Assembly: GCA_018971625.1 (NCBI GenBank) | Contig: JAGXAJ010000013.1 | Location: 1 to 64,000, forward strand | Length of the DNA stretch: 64,000 nt | Direction of reading: 5' to 3' | Source: Pseudomonadota bacterium | GTDB taxonomy: Bacteria > Pseudomonadota > Alphaproteobacteria > Rhizobiales > Xanthobacteraceae | Part shown: positions 1 through 8,480 of the stretch, one piece after another | Numbering within the stretch: position 1 is the first letter of the stretch | Layout: every line of letters begins with the position of its first letter | The notes under the pieces: model-generated | The model's database searches: none | The model's input: the letters and a program-made list of their open reading frames with translations, nothing else | Told to the model about the DNA's origin: nothing | Program-made: the position numbers and the translations under genes

Positions 1-1
1 C

Positions 2-145
2 GGCAAGGCTGTCGCGTTCAGGCCAACAATCAAGGATGGCGTCTTCGACGTCGTCTTCAGAGCCCAGATGATTGCAACCATCGACATCCGGCCAGAAAGT
101 GTCCACGATGTCTCCGAACACCCGTCCACCATCTCCCCGGTCTGA
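2..145 (+). pseudogene. C-terminal end of a transposase-like gene (partial at window edge)
   Basis: An open frame enters from the left edge and stops with TGA at 143-145, giving 47 residues. It reads through a stretch like GKAVAFRPTIKDGVFDVVF and then an IATIDIRPE-like stretch, which resembles the end of IS481-type DDE transposases (a short beta-rich tail with 'ALRPT..DG...V.F' and 'IA.IDL'). The catalytic part would lie outside the window. Family assignment is inference from this short tail only; it could belong to an intact or a broken element. Confidence 0.4.
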
Positions 146-408
146 ACAGCGGGGGAGGGTCGGGGAGGGGGGTAGCCACAAGCACAGTGCTCGTTGACCC
201 CCACCCCCGACCTCGAGAGCGAGCTTTGCTCGCCTCGGACCCCGCGAGGGGCAGGGGAAAGGAAGGACCTCGCCACATGCACATCCTTCATCCTCGCGAA
301 AGCGGGGATCCAGTATTCCAGAGCGCCCGCGGCTGAACCGCAAATTGCCGGCGTACTGGATCGCCAGGTCGAGCCGGGCGATGACGGCTTTTATTTGCTG
401 CACGGCCT
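146..408. repeat. Intergenic repeat-rich spacer downstream of thiS
   Basis: No gene is seen here. Positions about 290-388 carry a dispersed palindromic repeat: TCCTCGCGAAAGCGGGGATC, then CCAGTATTCC, and on the other side GTACTGGATCGCC with GGGCGATGACGGC. A related unit sits at 54470-54569 between murG and murC. Positions 160-275 hold a second low-complexity unit with CCCACCCCCGACC and a CCCGCGAGGGGCAGGGG segment. Such repeats are typical of Bradyrhizobium intergenic DNA. Confidence 0.5.
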
Positions 409-606
409 TCACCCTCCCTGTCGCGGCGTGATGATCTCGATCTCGTCGCCGCTCTTGATCGTGGTGTCGGCCCAGCGGCTCTTCGGCAGCACGTCGTAGT
501 TCAGCGCGATGGCAAAATGGGTGCCTTCATATTCGAGTTCACGGAGCAGCGCGTCGATCCGCGCGGACGCGATCTCCCGCTGCTCGCCATTGACGATCAC
601 GCGCAT
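409..606 (-). CDS. thiS: Sulfur carrier protein ThiS
   Basis: A 65-residue ubiquitin-like protein that carries sulfur as a C-terminal thiocarboxylate for making the thiazole ring of thiamine, in partnership with ThiF-type adenylase and thiazole synthase ThiG. It starts MRVIVNGEQREI and ends in PRQGG, so the diglycine tail that is adenylated and thiolated is present. The ATG at 606 overlaps the end of thiO by ten bases, so the two are translationally coupled. The usual next gene, thiG, does not follow within the 408 bases left; that stretch holds repeats and a transposase-like tail instead. Confidence 0.9.
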   Translation of the reverse strand: MRVIVNGEQREIASARIDALLRELEYEGTHFAIALNYDVLPKSRWADTTIKSGDEIEIITPRQGG

Positions 607-1613
607 TGCATCACCTCGTTGTCGATCACGCCGCGCTCCACATAGCCGAGCGTCAGCTCCGCCAGCGCCGGCGCCAGCAGGAAACCATGGCGATAGAGCC
701 CGTTGACCGCTATTCGGCCGCCGTCGATCGCGATGCGCGGCAGATTGTCAGGAAAAGCCGGCCGCAGGCCGGAGCCGAATTCGACGATGCGGGCTTCAGC
801 GAAGGCAGGATGCACGGCGTAGGCCGCGCTCAGGAGCTCCAGCGCCGAGCGCACGCTGATGCCGCGATCCTCGGCCTCGACCGAGGTCGCGCCGATCATG
901 AATTGATGGTCGGCGCGCGGGATGATGTAGAGCGGCCAGCGCGGATGGATCAGCCGCACCGGACGCGCCAGTTCGATCTCGCCGGTTTCGACGATCACCA
1001 TCTCGCCCTTGACGCCGCGCAATTGCGGCTCCGTGTCGCGCGCGGCCAGCCCGCGGCAATCGATCGCGATGCCGTCAGCGTCATCCGGCTTCACGTCGCT
1101 GTTAAAGCGGATCGTGCCGCCGGCTTCCGAGATGCGCGCATGCAATTGCGGCAGCACGCGGCGCGGCTCGACATGGCCTTCATCCGGATAAAACAGCCCG
1201 TCGCGGAAACGTTCCTCCAGCGACGGCTCGAGCGCCCGGATCGACGCGGCATCGAGCCGGCGGTGACCGGAGGTCATTTTGGCGAAGCGTTCGAAATCGG
1301 CGCGGTCGCGCGGATGCGCCAGCACCAGCGAGCCGTTGAACGGCGTTTGCGGCAGATGCTCGCGCCACAAATCGAGCGACCGCAGCCCCAGCCGGACGAT
1401 CAGCGGTTCGGAGACCTCGGCTTCGCAATAGGGCGCCAGCATGCCACCGGCCCAGTGACTGGCCGATTGCAGCATCGCGGCATCGCCGCGCTCGTGCAGC
1501 GTCACCTGCCGGCCGGCTTGCGCGAACAGCAACGCCTGCCAAGCGCCGGCAATGCCTGCGCCGATCACCGATACGGGGGATTCCCCCCGCGAAAACGTCG
1601 AACTCTGATACAT
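597..1613 (-). CDS. thiO: Glycine oxidase ThiO (FAD-dependent)
   Basis: A 338-residue FAD enzyme of the D-amino-acid oxidase family that oxidises glycine to the imine used by ThiG for the thiazole moiety of thiamine. An N-terminal Rossmann motif GAGIAG lies at residues 18-23, followed by a HWAGGMLAPYCE-like segment typical of ThiO, and near the C-terminus a GLRPAFPDNLP segment and the NGLYRHGFLLAP motif. The ATG at 1613 lies directly at the 3' end of a TPP riboswitch, whose final strand contains the purine-rich ribosome site, so thiamine pyrophosphate should shut off translation. thiC, often first in this operon, is absent here. Confidence 0.88.
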   Translation of the reverse strand: MYQSSTFSRGESPVSVIGAGIAGAWQALLFAQAGRQVTLHERGDAAMLQSASHWAGGMLAPYCEAEVSEPLIVRLGLRSLDLWREHLPQTPFNGSLVLAHPRDRADFERFAKMTSGHRRLDAASIRALEPSLEERFRDGLFYPDEGHVEPRRVLPQLHARISEAGGTIRFNSDVKPDDADGIAIDCRGLAARDTEPQLRGVKGEMVIVETGEIELARPVRLIHPRWPLYIIPRADHQFMIGATSVEAEDRGISVRSALELLSAAYAVHPAFAEARIVEFGSGLRPAFPDNLPRIAIDGGRIAVNGLYRHGFLLAPALAELTLGYVERGVIDNEVMQCA

Positions 1614-1615
1614 CC

Positions 1616-1740
1616 CTGTCCCTTCGCCGGCATGACCCGGATCAGGTTCAAAGGGTCACCGCGGTCTCGCATCCAGCATCCGGATTTGAGCGTGCGGTCT
1701 CTCAGCTCCTCGTCGGAGCTCCCCTCGGAACGACTCCAAT
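1616..1740 (-). promoter_or_regulatory. TPP riboswitch (thi box) upstream of thiO
   Basis: Read on the minus strand, the element contains the core CTGAGAGACCGC, then ACCCTTTGAACCTGATCC, GGGTCATGCCGGCG and a closing AAGGGACAGGG, matching the conserved thi box. The last strand overlaps the ribosome-binding region 1-10 bases before the thiO ATG, which suggests control of translation initiation. It governs thiO and the overlapping thiS. Confidence 0.93.
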
Positions 1741-1808
1741 GTAGGCCGATAGCAGGGGGTGTCAACGCGTCAGGACGGGAACCGCACTGCATCCCACACA
1801 TGCGCCGC

Positions 1809-2351
1809 TTATTTGGATGCGGCCTCGGGTGTGGCGCCGGAAGCTTCTTTCGCCGCTGGGTCTTCCTTGTTGGCAGCGATTTCGTCCCTTGCCAGCGGCT
1901 TCGGGGGCGTACTTGCCAATGCCGATCTGGCTTGCTTCAGGTGCTCGAGCCGCTGGTGCTTGGCGGTGAAATAGTAGCCGGCGGCGTAATAGTGGACGGC
2001 CCGATCGTGGTTGCCACCGGCGGCGCGATAGGCGCCGGCGAGATATTTCACGCCGTACATCAGATTGGTATTTGGATCGCGCAAGCCTTCGGCAGTGCCG
2101 GTGTAGCCAAGGCTACGTGCGGTCGCGAGCTTGATCTGCATCAAGCCGATGGTGCCGCCGCGTCCCAAAAGCGAGGCCTGGTATTTGCTTTCACGCACAA
2201 TGACGCGATGCACGAGCGCTTCCGGCACCAGATTGGCCCGGGCGTGGGTCGCGATCAGCGTCTCATATTGCGCGCGCTGCGCCAGTGCCGCCTGTGGCAA
2301 CGATAGCGCCGCAAGGGTGGCGAGCCAGGCAAGCAAAGGCAGACGTTTCAT
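1809..2351 (-). CDS. Secreted lytic transglycosylase (SLT domain)
   Basis: A 180-residue protein starting MKRLPLLAWLATL with a cleavable signal ending near AALAQ. The SLT fold motifs are visible: catalytic Glu in ESKY (residues 54-57), then GRGGTIGLMQ (about 63-72), then alpha-helical repeats ending in HYYAAGYYF. It should cleave the MurNAc-GlcNAc bond of peptidoglycan in the periplasm. An upstream ATG at 2414 is possible, but the added N-terminus would bury the signal peptide, so the start at 2351 is preferred. The C-terminal 40 residues are Ala/Pro/Lys-rich and probably disordered. Confidence 0.85.
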   Translation of the reverse strand: MKRLPLLAWLATLAALSLPQAALAQRAQYETLIATHARANLVPEALVHRVIVRESKYQASLLGRGGTIGLMQIKLATARSLGYTGTAEGLRDPNTNLMYGVKYLAGAYRAAGGNHDRAVHYYAAGYYFTAKHQRLEHLKQARSALASTPPKPLARDEIAANKEDPAAKEASGATPEAASK

Positions 2352-2591
2352 GAACAAGGCCCCCGGAGCGCCGCAATCAGCGCGCCGACGCTTCACACAC
2401 CGTAATTGTTGCAATCGCCGGGCAGGGATGTGGCGAAATTGCGTTTACCGGAACCCGGCGTCGCCGGTTTACCAAGAATTGCGCCTTGCCGGCCTTGCCT
2501 GGCGCGGTTGCCTGGGCCGCTGCCTTTGGCAAACCTTAAAAATCTGCCGTGCCGATGGACCAGGTCCAACCAGCTTTCCGAGGAGGCCGGC
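2352..2591. other. Intergenic spacer, upstream of the transglycosylase gene
   Basis: No convincing gene. It should hold the minus-strand promoter of the transglycosylase. Overlapping plus-strand frames here have no ribosome site and no recognisable protein motif. Confidence 0.3.
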
Positions 2592-2928
2592 TATGGCTGG
2601 AACGGCCTGCTGGCGCCACAAAAAATTCTCGAACTCGGCAGTGCGCTACCGCTGATCATGGAATGGAAGCCGACCGAGTTCAGCGGTCCCGGCGTCTTCG
2701 AGATCTGCCTGATGCCCGGGCATCGAGCTTTGCGCTGTTGCGTGGCATCACGTTGCCACCGATGCTCTTGCTGCAGCATTGATGCGCACGCAAAGTGCAG
2801 CGACCAAATTGCCCGACCACATGGACAGCCCGCAAAAGATCTATTCCGACGACATTGTCATCATCCACGTCCACAAGGCGGGTCCGGTGCACACCGCGGA
2901 GCCCGTGGTTGATCCGAAGCCGAAGTAA
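2592..2928 (+). pseudogene. Degenerate small hypothetical ORF split over two or three frames
   Basis: One frame reads a protein-like LLAPQKILELGSALPLIM and WKPTEFSGPGVFEICLM, a second frame carries FALLRGITLPPMLLLQH to a stop near 2782, and a third, from ATG 2782 to TAA 2928, encodes 48 residues including QKIYSDDIVIIHVHKAGPV. The consecutive protein-like segments in shifting frames suggest one gene of about 110 residues broken by frameshifts. I do not recognise the family. The last 48-residue ORF could still be an independent small protein. Confidence 0.3.
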
Positions 2929-3098
2929 ATTGACTGAGATCGCGACGCCGAGTCGCGCCGCTGGTCGGCGCATTGTCGTTATAATGACGCAATGCCGCGC
3001 CAAGTTTCACAGTTGGACAGCCCGCATGATCCGTCAGTAAGCCTGTCCAATCAAAAAAACCAACGTGCAAAAATCAACATGCAAGAGGGAGATGCGCC

Positions 3099-3293
3099 AT
3101 GGCTCGAGCTGATTTCGCCGATTTGCCTCGCGGCAACCCCTGCGCTCAATGCGGACGGCCGATTTCGATGCCCGAATGGATCGAAGCCGGCCCGCAGCGC
3201 ACGGCCTATCTCTGGCATTGCCACGCGTGTGACTATCGGTTCGAGGCGATAGCTTATTTCGACGACGCCGCCGAGGAGCCGATCGCCGCCTGA
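3099..3293 (+). CDS. Small zinc-ribbon-like hypothetical protein
   Basis: A 64-residue protein with two Cys-x2-Cys pairs, CAQC near the N-terminus and CHAC near residue 42, which look like a single zinc ribbon. It is acidic at the C-terminus. A GAGGGAGA ribosome site lies just before the ATG. There is no operon partner: the next gene is convergent. Function unknown; small zinc ribbons of this size are common in Bradyrhizobium and may bind nucleic acid or another protein. Confidence 0.6.
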   Translation: MARADFADLPRGNPCAQCGRPISMPEWIEAGPQRTAYLWHCHACDYRFEAIAYFDDAAEEPIAA

Positions 3294-3309
3294 CAATCGC
3301 GACTGGAGT

Positions 3310-4644
3310 TCAGGCCGCCGACAATCGGCTTTGTGGGTCGACCGGCAGGCGAATGCGCACGATCAGGCCATGCGGCGCGCGGTCGTTGAGCGACAATTCA
3401 CCACCATGCGCCAGGACGATGCTGCGCGCGATCGACAGGCCCAGCCCGAAGCCCGAGGCGTCGTCCATGTTGCGGGCGTCATCGCCGCGCACGAATGGCT
3501 CCAGCATGATCTCCTTGCGCGTGCCGGAAATCCCGGGGCCGTCGTCCTCGACCTCGATGGTCATGACATCGGGCGAGGTGATCAGGCGGATCGTCGCTTC
3601 GGCGCCGAACTTGACCGCGTTCTCGACCAGATTGGTGACGCCACGATGCAGATCGTCGGGGCGCACCGTTGCCATCGCGTGCTCCGGTCCTTCATAGGTG
3701 ACCTTGTGTCCCATGTCGGTGAATTGATCGGTGATCAGTTGCAGCGTACTTGCGATATCGACCAGCGTCATCGGTTCGAGCTTGCGGTCGTTGCGCAGGA
3801 AGGACAGCACGGATTCCAGCATTGACCGCATCTGATCGAGGTCATGCAGCATGCGGGTGCGATGCCCCTGATCCTCGATGAATTCGGAGCGCAGCCGCAT
3901 GCGGGTAATCGGCGTGCGCAGATCGTGGCTGATGGCGGCGAGCATCTTGGTGCGGTTGTCGATCAGGGCGGTGATCCGCTGTCGCATCCGGTTCAGCGCC
4001 TTGGCGACCGAACGGATTTCCGCTGGGCCACGTTCCGGCAGCGGGGCGGCGGTACCGTCGAGGCTGAATTCCTCTGCGGCCCTGGCGAAGGAGGACAACG
4101 GCGCGGTCAGGGCGCGCGCCGCCCACAGGCTGAGCAGGGTGACGCTGATGAGGGCGAACAGGAATGTTGTCATCCACGGGCCGCTCCAGAGCGGCAGCTG
4201 CCGTTGGTCCTCCAGCAGGTTGGCTGACAGCATCGTACCGTCAGGCAACACAATGCCGACCTTGCGAGGGTTGTCGTCACGGGTGCGCCAAAACAAGTGA
4301 TAGCCGGCCCCGAGGTGGCGACGCAGCCCGCGCAACTCGGGATCGACTGCGTCATGAAACGCGGCCCAGGGGCCGGGATCCAGGTTCTCGAGATCGAGTT
4401 GCGGAAACGCCCGATTGATATCGGCGAGCAGCCGCGGCCGGTCCGCAGCCGGCGTTGCGCCGACCAGTTGGGCAGCCGCTGCAAGCTGGCTATGCCCGCG
4501 GTCGACTGGCGGGTCGAGCTGGTCAGGCCGATGGACCAGGAAGGTGCCGGTGATGATCAGATGAAGGGTAACGATCGAGGCAATCACCAGGGCCGCGATC
4601 TGTCCGCTAATGCCCCTGAGATTGAGAAAGTCGAGCGGCTTCAT
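3310..4644 (-). CDS. Sensor histidine kinase (EnvZ-like architecture)
   Basis: 444 residues: a membrane segment at about 14-36, a periplasmic loop of roughly 120 residues, a second membrane segment at about 157-178, HAMP to about 230, a HisKA domain with the phospho-accepting His240 in SHDLRTP, and a HATPase domain with NLVENAVKFG, DDGPG and GFGLGL boxes. It should autophosphorylate and pass phosphate to the regulator encoded just upstream: the TGA of that gene overlaps this ATG (ATGA). The signal sensed is unknown; the periplasmic loop shows no motif I recognise. Confidence 0.9.
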   Translation of the reverse strand: MKPLDFLNLRGISGQIAALVIASIVTLHLIITGTFLVHRPDQLDPPVDRGHSQLAAAAQLVGATPAADRPRLLADINRAFPQLDLENLDPGPWAAFHDAVDPELRGLRRHLGAGYHLFWRTRDDNPRKVGIVLPDGTMLSANLLEDQRQLPLWSGPWMTTFLFALISVTLLSLWAARALTAPLSSFARAAEEFSLDGTAAPLPERGPAEIRSVAKALNRMRQRITALIDNRTKMLAAISHDLRTPITRMRLRSEFIEDQGHRTRMLHDLDQMRSMLESVLSFLRNDRKLEPMTLVDIASTLQLITDQFTDMGHKVTYEGPEHAMATVRPDDLHRGVTNLVENAVKFGAEATIRLITSPDVMTIEVEDDGPGISGTRKEIMLEPFVRGDDARNMDDASGFGLGLSIARSIVLAHGGELSLNDRAPHGLIVRIRLPVDPQSRLSAA

Positions 4645-5381
4645 GACGGGCCGTCGGCGGGCAGCGTCTCCACGGTGGGCGTGAACATATAGCCGCCGGA
4701 GCGCACAGTCTTGATCATGGTGGCATCTTGCGGATCGGTTTCGATCTTGCGCCGGATGCGGCTGACCAGCACGTCGATGCTACGCTCGAACGAGCCCGAG
4801 TTGCGGCCCTGGGTGAGGTCGAGCAGGCTTTCGCGCGACAAAACGCGGCCCGGCCGCTCGCAGAAGGTTCGCAACAGGTCGAACTCGGCGCTGGTCATCG
4901 CCACCCGCGCGCCAGCCGGATTGCGCAACTCGCGGAGCCTGAAATCGATCCGCCATCCGAGAAACGTCAGCGCGGTCGTGCCCTTGATGGCGCTGACGGT
5001 TTGTGCCGCGGTCTGGCGGCGCAGCACGGCGTTGATCCGGGCCAGCAATTCACGCGGATTGAATGGCTTGGCGAGGTAATCGTCCGCGCCCATTTCCAGC
5101 CCGAGAATGCGATCGACGTCCTCGCCGCGCGCGGTGAGCATGATGATCGGTACCTGCGATTCGGCGCGAACCTTGCGGCACAGGCTGAGGCCGTCCTCGC
5201 CCGGCAGCATCACGTCGAGGATCAACAGATCGACGCGATGATCGGCCATCTCGCGCGCCATCTCGCGTCCGTCGGTCGCGGCCGCCACGTTGCAGCCGTT
5301 GCCTCGCAGATATTTGGAGATCAGCAATCGCGTCTCGCGATCGTCTTCAACGACAAGGATGTTGGGCAACGCCGTAGCCAT
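4641..5381 (-). CDS. OmpR/PhoB-type response regulator
   Basis: 246 residues from the ATG at 5381: a receiver domain with acidic pair EDD (12-14), phospho-acceptor Asp56 in LILDVMLPG and Lys in LAKPFNPREL, then a C-terminal winged-helix DNA-binding domain with SAEFDLL and SIDVLVSRIRRKIE. It is transcribed with, and overlaps, the histidine kinase gene. A longer frame starts at 5471, but its added 30 residues match nothing in the family, so the inner start is preferred. Confidence 0.92.
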   Translation of the reverse strand: MATALPNILVVEDDRETRLLISKYLRGNGCNVAAATDGREMAREMADHRVDLLILDVMLPGEDGLSLCRKVRAESQVPIIMLTARGEDVDRILGLEMGADDYLAKPFNPRELLARINAVLRRQTAAQTVSAIKGTTALTFLGWRIDFRLRELRNPAGARVAMTSAEFDLLRTFCERPGRVLSRESLLDLTQGRNSGSFERSIDVLVSRIRRKIETDPQDATMIKTVRSGGYMFTPTVETLPADGPS

Positions 5382-5495
5382 GCGGACCTTTTGACTATGA
5401 TTCGAAGGGGCCGACCAAGTATCTTCGTTTCCTGGCATTTCCGGGACGATTCGGGTAACGCCACGCAACACCTTATGTAGAGCGATTAAAAGGTC

Positions 5496-5732
5496 TTGTT
5501 AAAGAATATTAACCTTACCGTCTCATTAGATTTCAAGAGCCTTTGCAGCGTCAGCAGCCTCGGGGGCAGCAGCTACCAGCCGCCGCTGCAGTTGCTACAG
5601 GCCGAACTGCAGTCGGAGGTTAATTCGGGCGCCATCAGTTCGTCCGACCAGAGCGCGCTGTCTTCCGCGCAGACCGACATCAACTCCGCGCTGCGAGGCG
5701 GCGGATCGGGTGGTTCGACCGGCAGCTTGTAG
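5496..5732 (+). CDS. Small Ser/Gly-rich hypothetical protein
   Basis: An open frame of 78 residues beginning at a TTG with no clear ribosome site. The part after residue about 25 is protein-like: an LQLLQAELQSEVNSGAIS helix, SSSDQSALSSAQTDINSAL, then a Gly/Ser tail. Small proteins with this ending seem to occur in Bradyrhizobium. It may be the end of a longer gene that lost its N-terminus, or use another start. No function can be proposed. Confidence 0.35.
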   Translation: MLKNINLTVSLDFKSLCSVSSLGGSSYQPPLQLLQAELQSEVNSGAISSSDQSALSSAQTDINSALRGGGSGGSTGSL

Positions 5733-5919
5733 CTCGTCCTTTCCGGCCTTATCAAACGTGATCTTCGCGTTTGCCCTGGCCGACGCACACACCGCGCAAC
5801 ATGCCGATCACTCGTCCCGGAAGGGAGCAGTGATCGTCGTGCGGGGGTTGCGGCCTTTTTTCGGGAACCGGCTCGCCGCTGACGCGTTAACTCGCCTCAT
5901 CAACCCGCAAGGAGGGATG

Positions 5920-6300
5920 ATGGCTGACAGCATGACCAAACCACACCCCTTGATTGCGAGCGATCGGGTCGAAGGCACTTTGGTTCGCCGGCCGAACGGG
6001 GACAGGATCGGCCACATCGAGCGGCTGATGATCGACAAAGTCAGCGGCAAGGTGTCTTACGCAATCCTGAGCTTTGGCGGTTTCCTCGGCATGGGCACCA
6101 ATCTGCTGCCGTTGCCGTGGGGACGCCTCAGCTATAATCCGCGCTTTGAGGCCTATCAGCTCGACATCGACGACGAGGAGCTCAGGCGCGCGCCGTCGTT
6201 TCGCGCCGATCGGGACTTTGATTGGGGCGATCGCTCGCAGGCCGAGCTGCATCGCTATTACGGAATCCCGCCATATTGGACGGCTTCTGATCGTCCTTAG
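5920..6300 (+). CDS. PRC-barrel domain protein (cytoplasmic)
   Basis: 126 residues with one PRC-barrel: VEGTLVRRPNGDRIGHIERL, then IDKVSGKVSYAILSFGGFLG and a LLPLPWGRLSY strand. An AAGGAGGG ribosome site at about 5908-5916 favours the ATG at 5920, although an ATG at 5917 is in frame. There is no signal peptide, unlike its neighbour at 6456, which has the same fold. PRC barrels bind proteins or RNA or act as stress-linked small proteins; the specific role is unknown. Confidence 0.75.
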   Translation: MADSMTKPHPLIASDRVEGTLVRRPNGDRIGHIERLMIDKVSGKVSYAILSFGGFLGMGTNLLPLPWGRLSYNPRFEAYQLDIDDEELRRAPSFRADRDFDWGDRSQAELHRYYGIPPYWTASDRP

Positions 6301-6455
6301 CGCAGCGGCGTTATGGCTGCGATTGCACTGCATGCGATCGGTGTTCCGTGGAATCTGAAAAGGATCCGCAACTGTCCTGAAAATACAGGCGATGATCCGG
6401 AACGGTCGTGGCGTCAGTTTGTTTTCTCCTGACCATTTCATTCAGGGAGAACATC

Positions 6456-7001
6456 ATGTTTGTAAAATCTGTTGCGGCTGGCCTGGCTGGCTCCGCGTTG
6501 CTTGTGACCGTTGCGTTTGCGCAAACCCCGACCACCACGCCTGAGCACGGCAAGATGGCGCCGGCGGCGACATCGGATACTTCATTCAAGGGCGACTGGC
6601 GCACATCCAAGGTCGTCGGTCTCAGCGTGTACAATGACCAGAACGAGAGCATCGGGTCGATCAACGATCTGCTGATGGACAAGGGCGGCAACATGAAGGC
6701 CGCTGTGATCAGCGTGGGCGGTTTTCTCGGCGTTGGCGCGCGTCTGGTCGCGGTGCCCTATGACAAGATGAAGTTCGTCAACGAGCCGGTTCCCTCCGGC
6801 ACCGCAAGCGCGGGGTCGAGCGCAGGCAGCAGCGGTTCGTCGACGACCACTGGTTCCGCGTCCGGTACCACCAGCAGCGCGCCTGCAAGCACTTCGGCTC
6901 CCGCGGCAAAGTCCAACCTGTGGTACCCCGATCATGCCGTCTACAACGCGACCAAGGATGAGCTGCAGGCAATGCCCGAGTTCAAGTATTCGAACGAATA
7001 A
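6456..7001 (+). CDS. Secreted PRC-barrel domain protein
   Basis: 181 residues. A signal peptide (MFVKSVAAGLAGSALLVTVA, cut after FAQ) is followed by a PRC barrel (KVVGLSVYNDQNESIGSIND, then AAVISVGGFLGVGARLVAVP), then a Ser/Gly/Thr/Ala linker of about 45 residues and a conserved-looking tail WYPDHAVYNATKDELQAMPE. AGGGAGA precedes the ATG. It is likely periplasmic. It shares the fold with the upstream gene, so this is a pair of distant paralogues, one cytoplasmic and one exported. Confidence 0.8.
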   Translation: MFVKSVAAGLAGSALLVTVAFAQTPTTTPEHGKMAPAATSDTSFKGDWRTSKVVGLSVYNDQNESIGSINDLLMDKGGNMKAAVISVGGFLGVGARLVAVPYDKMKFVNEPVPSGTASAGSSAGSSGSSTTTGSASGTTSSAPASTSAPAAKSNLWYPDHAVYNATKDELQAMPEFKYSNE

Positions 7002-7031
7002 AGCAAAGCCTGACAACGAGCGGCCAAAAGA

Positions 7032-7062
7032 AACGCGCCCGATTTGTCGGACGCGTTTTTTT
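7032..7062 (+). terminator. Rho-independent terminator after the secreted PRC-barrel gene
   Basis: AACGCG-C-CCGA pairs with TCGG-A-CGCGTT around a short TTTG loop and is followed by a run of seven T. It ends transcription from the left and may also act on the opposite gene, which converges on it. Confidence 0.8.
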
Positions 7063-7235
7063 GGTGTGGCTAGATCGAAACGAGCATTTGACGTTCGCAG
7101 TCAGGTCTCGGTTCGGCTCGGGCAGCCCGCCCTTGTCGAGGGGGCGAAAGGCTTCGAGCACAGTGTCCAACCGCGACCGCCTCCAGTCCGCCGGTTGGCA
7201 AATCGAAAACATCGGGTGTCGCTTTTCCGGTGCGC

Positions 7236-8339
7236 TCAGTTCCGCCGTTTTCGGACCGGGGCTGTTTCAACGCTGTCGAGGAATTCCTTGACGGTGCTGA
7301 CCTGGCCGACCTTGGCGGCCCGATACCCCGGCAGCGATGCGACGGCCTCGCGAAATGCCGGTCCCTTCACGACGTCGAGCAGGCGCTGCATTGGTTCGGT
7401 TTCGAGAAACGAGCGGCGACAGACGAAGATGTAGTCCTCGGTCAGCAGCCGGATGAAATCGAGACCGAATTGCCGTGCCGCGGCCTCGACGCCGAAGCTG
7501 ACATCGGCCATGTCGCTCGCGACATAGGCCGCGACGGCGGCGTGGGTGAATTCGATCTGCTCCAGGCCGTTGATCCTGGTTTTGTCGATCTTCTTCGCCT
7601 CCAGCAACTGGTCGAACAGCAAACGTGTTCCGGAATCGTGGTCGCGGTTGACGAAGCGGGCCTGCTTTTCGGTGATATCGCTCACCGAGTCGATGCCAAG
7701 CGGGTTGCCGCGCTTGACGATCAATCCCATCTCGCGGCTAACGAAGCTGATAATGCGATGTTCGCGCGCATCGAGCCATTTCTTGCTGGCTTCGATATTC
7801 TGCCGGCGCAGTTCGCCGCGTGGCAAATGCACGCCCGACAGATCACAGGCGCCCTGCGCCAGCGAGGCCAGCGAATTCTGGTTACTGACATAACGAAGAT
7901 CGATCGCGATGCCCGGTGTCTGGTCGAGCAGCTCGCGCAGCTTGGGAACGGCGAAGCCATGACTGGCGTGCACGCGGATGACCGCCGGGCCGGTGCGCAG
8001 GAACGGCTTGATCTCGGTGGCAAGTTCCTGCGCGAGGTTTTCCAGTTGCGGACCGAGCCGGGCCTGGGTGCGCTGTCCCGCCCAGACCAGCTTCTCGCCG
8101 AACTCGGTGAGCTTGGTGCCCTTGCCGCGATGGGTCTCCACCAGCGGCACGCCAAAAAAATCCGACCATTGCTCAACCAGATTCCAGACATGCCGATACG
8201 AAAGCTGGGCATGGCTCGCTGCGCTGGTCAGCTTTCCGGTGCGTCGAATCTCGTCGAGAATGCCCAGCATCACCACGATGGTCTGTGGGCTGTCCTCGGT
8301 GTGGAACCGCCAGATCGTTTCGACCTCGATACGCAGCAT
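7236..8339 (-). CDS. ModE/LysR-type HTH regulator with periplasmic-binding-like domain
   Basis: 367 residues. The N-terminus is a winged helix (GILDEIRRTGKLTSAASHAQ, LSYRHVWNLVEQW) of the ModE/LysR type, with an RGKGTKLTEFGEKL wing. The rest is a substrate-binding domain of the PBP-like family (SHGFAVPKLRELL; DHDSGTRLLFDQLL; HAAVAAYVASDMADVSFG), as seen in molybdate- or formate-dehydrogenase-linked regulators. A stretch of AT-rich DNA and degraded aldehyde dehydrogenase sequence lie on the far side of its promoter, so its former target may be gone. Confidence 0.75.
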   Translation of the reverse strand: MLRIEVETIWRFHTEDSPQTIVVMLGILDEIRRTGKLTSAASHAQLSYRHVWNLVEQWSDFFGVPLVETHRGKGTKLTEFGEKLVWAGQRTQARLGPQLENLAQELATEIKPFLRTGPAVIRVHASHGFAVPKLRELLDQTPGIAIDLRYVSNQNSLASLAQGACDLSGVHLPRGELRRQNIEASKKWLDAREHRIISFVSREMGLIVKRGNPLGIDSVSDITEKQARFVNRDHDSGTRLLFDQLLEAKKIDKTRINGLEQIEFTHAAVAAYVASDMADVSFGVEAAARQFGLDFIRLLTEDYIFVCRRSFLETEPMQRLLDVVKGPAFREAVASLPGYRAAKVGQVSTVKEFLDSVETAPVRKRRN

Positions 8340-8480
8340 GACGTCACCCGCAGTTTTTTGATTTTAATTAGGAAGTTAATTTCACTTCCTCAAATGCTCA
8401 TCGGTAGATCATATCATATCTATTGCGCGAATAATCCTCTTTTTGTTAGCAATAAAAATGGGGAATACATGATGTTTTTT
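8340..8480. promoter_or_regulatory. AT-rich divergent promoter region
   Basis: Unusually AT-rich for the window (several TTAATT and TATAATTATA stretches). It separates the regulator from the broken aldehyde dehydrogenase. The regulator and its former target promoter probably lie here; no operator could be defined. Confidence 0.35.

Noticed and set aside
606..2306. 566-residue plus-strand frame opposite thiO and the transglycosylase gene
   Set aside because: It is a shadow of two well-supported genes and a riboswitch on the other strand, with Arg/Gln-rich composition and no motif.
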